DNA of 64,000 bases from Chrysomallon squamiferum (taxonomy: Eukaryota > Mollusca > Gastropoda > Neomphalida > Peltospiridae). Location: assembly GCA_012295275.1 (NCBI GenBank), contig CM022673.1, forward strand, positions 16,088,810 through 16,152,809, written 5' to 3'. The position numbers and the translations under genes are program-made. Positions 37,281 through 48,596 of this stretch are shown here, piece by piece; within the stretch, counting starts at the first letter, position 1; every line of letters begins with the position of its first letter. The notes under the pieces are model-generated. The model was not told the DNA's origin and ran no database searches. It worked only from the letters and a program-made list of their open reading frames with translations.

Positions 37281-40200
37281 TTAGAAATCTTCATTGAATG
37301 GGTAATATTTGTGACCAAGACTTCTGAAATAACAATGAGTGGTGAATTTAATAACAGTTGTAGAACAAAATTTTTGTATTTATTATATATATATATATAT
37401 GAAAAATTACTATAAACAAATAATTAAAAAAACCTAATTTTTCCTCTATCATTTAATACATTATTCTTCTCTGAAAGATTGACATAAAATATATTACCTG
37501 CACTAAAAAAAAAAAAAACTTACTCTTCTGATTTAATCATTCTTTGATTTTTATTCATCGCAAATAGAGTGTCCATTTCATCTTTTGACAATTCAAAATC
37601 AAAAATCTGAAAATGAAAAAACAAAATGCTGAGAACAAATTAAAAAGATTTCTCTTTGACAGGAATTTTATTTTCTTCTTTTCACATTGTAGGTCTAATA
37701 GTGTGGTGTATCTTAAACAAGGGATTTGAACCAGGTAACACAGCAACTAAAGAAATATCAAAATTAATGTTTCTTACTGCTATGATGAATTATTTATTTA
37801 ATCTTTAATCTAAGCAGAATGCCCAGTATTATAGATTTTTATGTGCTGTCAAACATAAAGATTTTCTCTGTTTGTCTGTCTGTGTTTTTGTCTCTCACTC
37901 CCCAACCCTCCCTCAGAATAATGTTTAATTATTTATTCAAACATTCCAAATATAGTTTCAGTACCGTGTTTGGATTCCAAATATAACAAACATCTCTTTG
38001 AAAAAAAAAAAAAAAGACAGTTCTTAAAAATATTTTTAAAAGAAACTCACATTTATGTTTTCTACTATTTGTTCTGGCTTAGTGCTTTTTGGTATAACAG
38101 AAATACCTTGCTGCACTAAAAATCGAAGTGCAACCTGAAATTTTTCAAAAATAAAATCATAATAATGATTCTCTTTGTTTTATTTATTTATTTATTTATT
38201 TATTTCATTTTACTTCATTTTCTTTTTTAAAACATCATTATAATATATAAATGCTTCAGTATTAAATTGTATAATTGAGATTTCTGTACAAAAAGAATAA
38301 AATAAATTAGAAATATTTCTCACTTGAGATGCAGTTTTGTTCTTCTTTGCTGCAATTGTTTTTAAAACCTCTTCCTCAAGCAGATGACTTCTGAAAAAAG
38401 TTTAAAAAATAAAAAATATATATTTATAGAGGGAATTAAGTTGGTCTTGATTTCATCCTTCCCCAAAAATAACCCCAGTTTTAAACATTTTTCTTAAAAT
38501 TTTTAAATGTTAGGGCATATTTAAATTTTATATTTGTATTTATAATTATATACTTGTAAGAAACTGTTACACAATTCTGAATAATTAAAGTCCATCTTTG
38601 ATGATACTAATATTTTCCAAATTATATTTTAACTTTTTTCTTTTTTTTTCTAGATAGATAGACAGATAGATACTGATATATATTCGTTTTTCTATCCACT
38701 CATAATTAATAATGAAATAAAACACCAAAATAGCAATTAAAAAATATCTCATTGCAATAATTTTTCTGTAGTTTTGACATCATCACATACAGCACAGAAA
38801 CAATTTGTTTTATAATTTCTTTCTGATAGATATGTAATTAATTTCAACTCTAGTAATGAACGAGTAACAAGTATGTTTAAATTTTGTCTAACAGTATTTT
38901 TTACTGTAGCATTTTGTTATGAGTGATGACAACGCCTAATTGTGATGAGTTTAAAATTCAATGAAACAGTGGTTCAGTACTCTGTGTTTCAAATGTTATG
39001 AGTCAGTGGTTCAGTGTTGTGTTTTACGTTCTACACAAGTGAACTACTCACTGGGACTTTCCTGGAGCTGCTAGTGGACTCATGGCTGTGACAGTTAAAC
39101 CGTGAGACTTGCAGAAGTCAAGTAGGCGAGTGTTGGTGTGCCACAGATGAACCTCAAGCTGAAATAAAAAATATTTCTACATGTGCTGTCACTTTGATTC
39201 ATTTATGACTGAAAAAAAAATAATAATAAAATGCTTTATTTAACTAATTAAATTCCTGACTACAACAATTTTTGTGCTGATTATTAAATCTAATGAAAAT
39301 TTTGAAATTAAAAATTATTACTGATTAGCAGATTAGTGGCAAGAGATTTTTTTTAATTCTGTACTTACATTACATACACAGAGATAATGGGAGAGAAACC
39401 CTGAATGATGGATAATAAAATACTGTTGCATCAAAGATTATGAAAATATTATGTGCTTTCCTATTTGTGGGAAGGTGCATATCAAACATTTCTTACTGCT
39501 AGTAAGAGATGAATAGCTCACTGAGTGTATGATAAGAGGATGTTTCTTCTCTCATCCTTTTTTAAACTTATTTTGTTATTTACATTTTTTTCTTCTTTTA
39601 TTTTTTTTTATCACTTTCTGCATATGTTGCAAATAATTGTTTTTTTTATTTCTTCAGTGTTAACAGCTGATAGCTTTCTTATTAGTCTGAATAAGTTCTT
39701 CACTTCAACTTCTCAAAGTATTGTTATTTTTACTTTCATTTACCTCACCTTCATCTATACTGAATATCACTGCAGTCACCTCTTTAATAAAAATCACAAC
39801 CCAGTAATTTGGTGATTCTCAACAATGGCTTTAACTTCACTACACAGTTCTCCATACTTATATGATCAGTATAAAATTCAGTTTAGCTGGCACCAACTTC
39901 AGAATTATTTAAAAAGGGGGTCTGAAAGAAAAAGGGATTCAGAAATGCTGCAAGTACAACAAATAATCTTTGTCAAGAAATGACACATGTGTTTTTCTGT
40001 TGCAGTGTTATAGAACAGGTCTGGTCTTACCTGTATGTTGCTTGGTGCAATTCGAGCGGACTTGACAACTGCAGACACCTGTTTGCTGTTGAAGTTAGAC
40101 AAGCCAATGTCACGAATAAGCCCTTCATCCACACAGTCTTCCATTGCCTGGAAATTATTACATACAGACTGACAGACACAATTTATTAATGTTTCATCAC

Positions 40201-41899
40201 AGACTTGTATAAAATAAAATATAAAAATAAAAATATCATTAACTGCAAAATATCACACACACATACACACACACACACACACAGAGACAGATAGATTTAT
40301 GTTATTAATGTTTATATAAAAAAACAAAAACAAAAAAAAACATCAGTACTGTTATCCATTGCCTAGAAAACACCATAGACAGACAGGCATAATTTATTAA
40401 TGATTTACCTTATTCTTGAGTCAAATAATATATATAAAAAGAGATAAGCCACACTTTATAAGACACAGTAAAATTAATAATGTACTACAAGTATACACAT
40501 TTTTAGTAATTCATGTTTAGCTGACTGTTTGAAGATTCTGCCATCTTTTAAAAAATGTACTTATTTCCAGTATTTCCTGATTTACTTACTTTCCAAGTGT
40601 CCAAGAAATCCACATCTGAGAAAATTACTTTTCCAGATTCATCCTGCGGAAAGAATTCCCCTCCTTCCTGTAACACAGTCAGTTAAAGAATCAGAAAAAT
40701 ACAGCAGACATAACCTTTATCTTTACTGTAAAAATAAAGTGTATGTATGTTTGTGTGTGTTTGTCTGTGTGAGAGTGTGTTAGTCTCTATACATATGTAA
40801 CTGCAAGTAAATCTTTGTATTGGTTCATTTTACACACACACATATGCATTCTGTAGGTTGGTCCCAGTATATATGTTTGTAATGCAGTGTGTTTACCTCA
40901 GTATTTTTAAACACTTACATTGTGCAAATTTCCGATTTTTATAAAACTTTATTATACATTATTTAATTTTGTAAATCTGATAGACATTATCTGTTCTCTT
41001 CCAATCATGAAAAGTTAAACTGTATAATAAATGCATGTTATAATACTCTTTGGTGTGAACCGTCAGTAACACATTAGTCTTAAAGCTAGTCAGTCTAGCA
41101 TGAATCCCCGTTGAGTTATTTCTCATCCTTATCAGGACACTTGTACATCAAAGCCTATGGTATGGGCTGTCCTGATTGTGAAAGAAAGTGCTTGCAAAAT
41201 GGAAAAATTGCAACTGGAAATAATCAGAAGTTATAATCAATCTGGTTTTCTCTCAAGCAAAAATATAAGATATCCATAACACAGCTATGCAAGAACAGTT
41301 CATAGACAATGAATTAAAAATATTTTGTGGTGATGTCTTACTTTGAAAGCAACAGGCCAGTGAATTAAATAAAGATCCAGGTAATCCACTCCAAGATCAT
41401 CCATGGATTTCTTCAAACTTGTTCTCACTAGATCTGGTCTGTGACAAGTGTTCCATAGCTGCAAACATACATTTTACAGTTATAAAGCACAAATTTTACA
41501 GTTACAAATATATATTTTACAGTTACAAACACTTTTTACAATTACAGATATATATTTTACAGGCTTGATAAGATATTTCAGTTATAAATGTTTACTGTAA
41601 TAAAATATTTCAGTTGCATATAGATAATTTATATTGCAGTTACAAACAGATATAGCCATTATAAATGACAGTTTACTGTTATAAACAAATATTTCAGTTA
41701 TAGATAAATGCTATGTTATAAACAAATATAATTATTATAAATGAATTTAAAGTTATAAATATTTTCCAAATACAGATATATTTCAGTTACAAATAGATAT
41801 TTTGCAATTACAGAAACTTTTGTCTAAATATTTTACTGTTACAATTAAAGATTTCAGTTATTTCTTTATTTATTGTTATTTTTATTATTTATTCAGTTA

Positions 41900-41957
<58 letters not shown>

Positions 41958-42889
41958 TGTGTTTATTTATTTATTTACTTACTATTCTATTTTTTATTAC
42001 TATTACTATCCCCTTTTATATATTTATTTTATATTTATTTATGTATTTATTTATTTTTTTATTATTATTATTATTTTTTTTTTAACTGCTCGTAACTCAC
42101 TTTACTGGTAATAAAGAGGTCTTCTCTACAAACTACATCTTCCACTATGAGGTGTTTTAATGCCTGACCAATGGCTATTTCATTCCGATAGAAGGCGGCA
42201 CAATCCAGGTGGCGATATCCAGCACGTACTGCCACCCTCACAGCATTCAAAACGTCTTCTTCAGGCTTTGAATAAAAATATGTTACAGAATACTCTTAAG
42301 GTTTGTTTTATGTCCAGTTAATTCTACGTAATTAAACTTGTTCAACTGAAATAGTCTTTACATCTATTTTTTACGATAAATTAAATTTATATAGTGATTC
42401 TTACTCCGATTTTATGGAATTAGTTCTGAACTATTACAATTTAATAAATCTTATATTCAGTATGCATTATCAAAGCATTAATTATATATATATTTGTGTA
42501 TGTGTGTAATGTACCTAATGTATGCATGTATATATGTATGGATGGATGTTTTGTTTTCTATAACGCGATATTAATAAAAACAAAAGCGTCAGGTAATTCT
42601 GAAGAAAAATCTAGGACGCCGCTGTTTATAAATAACCACTTACCTAGATCAAAGTGCTTTGAGCTTTTACTGTTAGGTTAATATAAAATGGAGAAAAAAA
42701 ATCCCTGCTTTTGAGCTGCATTAAAGCATGCATTATGCTTTATTTAAAAGAATAACGTCGTCGTGTATTTTTTACAAAGCGCATTTGATTCGGCTGTTTT
42801 ACCTCAATCGGTGCATAGGTGCCTAAGCCGACGGCGGGCATCTTCCGACCACTTTTCATTGTTAGATCAAATGTTTGCGACTGTGTCAT
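37281..42889 (-). CDS. NADPH-dependent aldo-keto reductase (AKR1-like)
   Basis: Minus-strand exons in coding order: 42889-42803, 42265-42101, 41458-41342, 40667-40590, 40147-40031, 39158-39052, 38390-38324, 38134-38051, 37606-37524 and 37323-37281; 315 residues, the normal family size. The catalytic tetrad is complete and even keeps aldose-reductase numbering: D50 (RHLDCA), Y55 (FYRNE), K84 (FITSK) and H117 (LIHWP). GLSNFN and IPKS are the usual structural and cofactor-binding segments; the C-terminus [11 protein letters not shown] is typical. The enzyme is expected to be a cytosolic TIM-barrel reductase of carbonyl substrates; the substrate cannot be told. Position 268, Arg in human AKR1B1, is Gln. 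The segment EVHLWHT replaces the common ECHPY. The last coding exon is only 43 bp; without it the frame stops inside the donor at 37520-37522. Confidence 0.95.
41461..41830. repeat. Degenerate minisatellite, aldo-keto reductase intron 2
   Basis: A dozen or more imperfect copies of a 20-30 bp unit like ATATTTTACAGTTACAAAC, starting at the acceptor of the exon ending at 41458 (minus strand). Followed by (TTA)n at 41902-41957. Confidence 0.82.
41902..41957. repeat. (TTA)n microsatellite
   Basis: About 18 TTA units in the same intron, giving poly-Tyr and poly-Ile artefact frames. Confidence 0.97.
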
Positions 42890-43637
42890 TTTGTTCCAGT
42901 TGTGTTGTTAACTTCAAGTGTTAACACTGAAACCGAAACAAAAATTACGATGATGGGGTTTATCCTTTTTATTCTCTGAAGTGAGACAGAAATTAAGTTC
43001 AATGTCAAGGTCGAATTTCGACCTTTTGTTGCTGTAGTCTAAATTCATTTCCATTGGTACAAAACACCAAGTAACAAATTAATTTCCGTCAAATACATAA
43101 TTTATCGGGGGTTTGCGGGTTGTTTTTTTTTTTTTTTTTTTTTTTTTTTTGCATAAGAAAGATAAACGAAATATTATTATTTATCACCGATTTAAACTTC
43201 AGTCTCTAAGTATATGCCCAGCGCCATCATTTCAATATTAAGTTGTGAATTTTTAATTGTTTTTGTAATGTGTTTATGTTAAAAACAAGCGTTATCTGAA
43301 AGCATATATGTTAAATGGACTTCAGTTTATTTCAGATTCTAAAATATTTCCTTTTACTTTTCTATGAGTTATTTCTGTGTACGTGCTTCTAAAGAAAATG
43401 AGATGGGCAATGTGTTTTCTATCATGGCTGTTTTGATTTTTACCAAACTGCCTGCTGCGTTAAGAATGCAAATACAAGCGTTAAGAATGTAGGAAGGAAA
43501 GAAAAGAAAAGTGAATGAAAGAAAGAAAATAATATGATAATTAGCATAAATGTAAATTTAACTATCATTATTTTTAATAATTTTTATTATTACATTTTAT
43601 TTTTATTTATTATTTAAGCTCAGAATTTAAAACATTA

Positions 43638-43690
<53 letters not shown>

Positions 43691-45784
43691 AAATTCTCTA
43701 AAAACCAACAAAGCAAACAATAAATAAAAATAGAGAAAGAAGAAAAAAAAAGGAAAATTGCAAAATTAATAGGATGGGGAATTTTTACTTAATTCATTTA
43801 TTTTTTATTCTTATATTTTTCATTATTTGTATTTATTGTTGTTTTTTGTTATTTTATTTTGCTTTGCTTTTTTATAATTTCTTTAGTTGTTTGTTTATAG
43901 TTTTATTTTATTCAGTATTTGTGGTTTTTAGCTTGTGCAAATGAAGGAAAGAAATTTTACATAATACATTTTTTGTTTTGTTCTTATTTGTGAGTATGTG
44001 CGTGTGTGTATATTTATAGCGCGTGTGTGGTGTGGGTTTTTTTGGGGGGGAGAGGCTGGTTGTTTCGTTTTTTAAATCAATTTCCATACTCTTACCCTAA
44101 AATTATCAGTTCTCACTCTCTTTTTCTGTTCTGTGTTATTCGCGTTCATTTTAAAATCGTTAATAAATTCTTGACATTTCTGCTGTCCAAAAACGGAAGC
44201 AGATGTAGATATAAAAAGCGGGAAATGTTTTAAAAAATGAAACAAAAAATGAAAAATAAATGTGGAAACAGGAAACCTTGAGCTAAAAATAGAAGAAAAA
44301 AAAATTAAAACAGAATTAAATTTCAGCTAATACATTTTTAAAACAAACTAAAAAGGCTGGTTTATTAATAAATCTTGATGACTGATAGGGCCGAAGATAA
44401 TTTTTTAGTCGTTATGTGATTAAGGTAACAACCACAACAACAACAACATTAATAATAATAACAAAAGCAGTAATAATAGTCGTAACAGTAGTAATTATAT
44501 CCAAGTAGTAGTGGTGATAACAAAAGAAGTAGTAGTAGTAGTAGTTGTTGTACATGTAGCAAAATCAGGAATAGTTCTGTTCGAAGCAGCAGTAATAGCG
44601 ATACTATTGAACTAATATTGGTAGTAGTGGTTGTAGTAGTAATAGTACTTGTCGAAGTGGTGGTGGTACACGCATTATTTTTACTTAAGTGCCAAACATC
44701 TTTTACATAGCTTTTCTTACTGACAAAAAAACAACAAAAAAACCAAACACTATGTATTCCCTTTCGTTTAGCACCGAGGGTTCTTTTATTATGATCTTCT
44801 CGTGATCTACTAAAAAATATTCCATACTGCCTTTAATAAATCAGAAGCAATGACTAACTGGCGCGCGAAATAGCCCAGGTAACTGTTGTAACTAAATAAA
44901 GGGCAACGTTAATGATGTAAGAGCAGAATAGTTTATTGTTTGAGGTCAAAATATTATTGTATTGACATTTCCTTAAAGGTTATTAGTTTTGTAATTCTTG
45001 TATCTTATCGTAGACACAAATATGAAGTTTTACGCTGACATTTGGTAAGAAAATTATGTACACTTTTTTCTTCTTCTTCTTCTTCTTCTTCTTGTTGTTT
45101 TTCTTCTTCTTCTTCCTCTTCTTATTTTTGTTGTTGTCTTGTTTTTGTCATCATCATTATTTTCTCTTTAAATCTAGTTTTTATTTTCTTCATCTTCTTT
45201 TCCCTCTCTTTCGTTTTTGTTCTTTCTTTTTTTTTTTTTTTTTTTTCTTTTTCATCATCATCATTATCATCATCACCATCATTATTATCATTGGGGTTCT
45301 TACTCATCCTCATTCTTCTTTCCTTTTCTTCCCTTCCTTTTTATAGCTTAGTTCTTTTCTCCCAAACATTCCGTTTTGGTATCGCAGACAATTTATCACT
45401 TAAGAAAATGGTTCGGAATTTTTATCTCTGATGTTTTTCATTATATCGCCTATTAGCACCGTGTGGTTAATGATTAAGACTCTGCGGGTGCGAAAACCAT
45501 TGACAAAAATTCCTCAGCGACAAAACCGCGAAAAACGAAGTCCAACTGCTTCGTTCAACATGCAACGGGGCATAAGACAGACGAGAAATGGCAACGATTG
45601 TAATTGCAGCAGACGTTTTTAGATGGTTTGTTGTCGGCACACACACACATCAAACTGAGACTCCGTTGCTCTTCTTGGAACGTTGTCAAACTAGCTGTTT
45701 CGTTCAGACTGGGAATCTAACAAAATTCGTTACAGACTAGTGTGTGTAAGGACACACATTCGAGGCGGTGACTGTAAAACGAAA
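42890..45784. other. Divergent intergenic region with both 5' ends
   Basis: Lies between the start codons of the aldo-keto reductase (minus) and the PLAC-like gene (plus). It holds a T-tract at 43122-43150, (AAT)n at 43638-43689, degenerate TAG triplets at 44440-44670 and the first copy of a long direct repeat (45034-45381). Promoters are presumed but no clear element was seen. Confidence 0.55.
45034..45381 (+). repeat. Long direct repeat, copy A
   Basis: Begins CTGACATTTGGTA and ends CAAACATTCCGTTTTGGTA, with TTC, ATC and TTG triplets between. Near-identical in its unique parts to 48617-48992. Confidence 0.9.
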
Positions 45785-46149
45785 ATGATTCTTGTTACGT
45801 TGTGTTTTGTGTTTCTGTGTTTTTTCAAGTTCAGAGTGCAAGCGGACGAGAGTGAGGGATTTCCCATCAAAGGTAATGATTTATTTATTTATTTATTGGT
45901 TTCTTGGTTTGTTCGCTTGTTCGTTTGTTTGTTTATTTATTACTTTCACTTTCAATAGTATTATTAATTATAATTAGCATTATGGGTGTAATTATTGTCA
46001 TTTAAAATTTGTCGCGTTTCTATCTCATTTTATTATCACCATCATCATGATCATTATTATTGTGTTATTTCTGTCTTCTGTTTTAATATATGAGGTATAT
46101 TTCCAGTAAATTTATTATAAGTTCAAATACTTCCAAATATTGTAAATAG

Positions 46150-46192
<43 letters not shown>

Positions 46193-48365
46193 GTTTTATT
46201 TCTTTTCTTTTTTTAATTTATTATTTTTTTTTTAATTATTTGCTGTATGCGTGTACGAAACAGTTGTATATGTTTGAGTACAAAAGCATCTAAAACTGAG
46301 TTAATCTATCAGATTTATTAATTTGATGGATACTTTTACGTACAGCATAAAACTGTTTATCACTTATTTCATCGTGTAATCATTTACATAACAGTTCACA
46401 ATTCGTTTGTGGTGATCATCACCAGTTAACCTGTGGTTTGTAATCATGTTAGGACAGCACGTACCATAGAGTTTGTATTAATAACATAATCAGGTAGTCA
46501 CCTCGGTTAAGCAAGGAAATGATGGAAATGGTACACAATTAAGCTGTTCCAACATTACAAACCACTTGTTATTTTTATTTATTTATTTTATTTTATTTTA
46601 TTTTATTTTATTAATATCATATATTTAAATTTATTTAATTTTTTTTTTTTTAGATTATCTTTAACAAGAATGTATTATTGTGTGTGTGTGTGTGTGTGTG
46701 TGTGTGAGTGTGTGTGTGTGTGTCCGAGTCTCCGACATTAGTGTTCTTAACTTCCCTGGATAAAGAAACAACGGATCTAATGTAAAACATGAAATGTATG
46801 TCTTTAGCTTGAATTAACATAACCAAATAAACCATTATTTTGTAATGACATTACGACAATAGTTACTATAACACTGAGAAACTCACTTATATTTGATTGT
46901 GCTGTATTTCCTGGAGGTAATCAAGTTCGTAAAAGAACCAGTATCTAGACTAGGGTGGTCTCTCATTTTTCAACAAACAACACACAAAATTTTTTTCAAA
47001 ACCTTCGTGGATATCTGAAAGGGCGTCATCCGGTTTCGGAGATATTGAGCTGAAAACAAATGTTTATTATTGTGTGCGTATCTCTCCTCCAGATACGTTT
47101 TGTAATTTAATATCTATGTACAGTTAACGTTTAACTTCAGCCAGGAGCAGATCCATAAACAAAAAGGGAAGGTGATTTCATTTACGTAATGTACACAGAT
47201 GATATACCTACACCGTGTTTATTTATTTGTAGTAAAGTTATTAGAGAATAGACTGATATGCTGTGGTTTGTTACATTGTGGTGTAACACGGGATAATGCA
47301 GTCTGGTATTTCACCATGTGTTATATTTTAGTTTTTATTCTGATTGAGAGATTTTGTAAGACGTTGTGCATGACTGTGTGAACGTGTGTGTATATATCTA
47401 TGTATGTATGTTTGTATATATGTGTGTGTATATAATCTATGTATGTATGTTTGTATATATGTGTGTGACTATATCTATGTATGTATGTTTGTATATATGT
47501 GTGTGACTATATCTATGTATGTATGTTTGTATATATGTGTGTGACTATGTCTGTAAGTCTCTGTTTCCGTTTCCATATATATATGTGTGTGCATGTTTAC
47601 ACTGCATTTTTTGTGAATATCTGTCATTAATGAATGTTTGTTTAATGATTTCATAATTTAACGTTTCATTGTTTAATGACAATGTAAAAAATCTTCTCTG
47701 CTAACCCGCGGCTACTCTTAACAATTAGCAGTAAATGATATTTTACATGGACATAACATGGATTTCTTCTAAAGCAGTGGCTGGAACGAGAAATAATTCA
47801 ACAGCAGAATGAGTCTACACACTCTACCATGACTAACGAACGCCCCAAGTCTTGAGTTGTAGTATATCTAAATGTTTATATGTGGATATCTTTATGTGCC
47901 TATTACTATTTTTTTTATGCATACTTACATGTGTGTTGTTTTATGCATATGTATGTGTCAGTCTGTCTGTCTGTGTGTGTGTGAATGTGTGATCAATGTG
48001 ACTGTATTACAGCACTCCGCCTCGACATTTCACAAAACTACACGCTTAATAATGCTTGGAGCTGCCCTAAGTCCGGCAGATTGCACTCTAAGATTTACTG
48101 TCAGTCTAAAACAGTTGATAAAAATCTGTGTTTATGTTATTAAAAAAAATGTTTATATACTGACGTTTGCGTGCAATATTGTATACGATAAGAAGAAAGC
48201 GAGTTTTGCACTTGCACTGGAAAACAACAAGAGTATGGGTGGTGCGTATAAATGTTTATACAAAGATATCGCTTGAAATACAAGATCAGATTTGATTTCC
48301 TCTCGCTGTGAAATGCAAAAGAAAATCTGAAATGTTCTAAATGCGTTAATATTAATAATCATATC

Positions 48366-48397
<32 letters not shown>

Positions 48398-48547
48398 AAA
48401 AATATACATACAAAGATACATACATACATACATACACACATACATATATACATACATATATACAGTCAAACATACGCACACGTAGACACACATGGACAAA
48501 CATATAGATATACTTACAAACATACATACATACTTACTTACTGACTT

Positions 48548-48596
<49 letters not shown>

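Noticed and set aside
45042-45431. 129-codon Ser/Phe-rich frame
   Set aside because: Lies on the TTC/ATC triplet runs of a noncoding direct repeat; the equivalent frame at 48596-49105 is explained the same way.
46410-46425. Palindrome around GGTGATCATCACC as an operator-like site
   Set aside because: Short inverted repeat with a one-base centre, no repeats or context; expected by chance in 64 kb.
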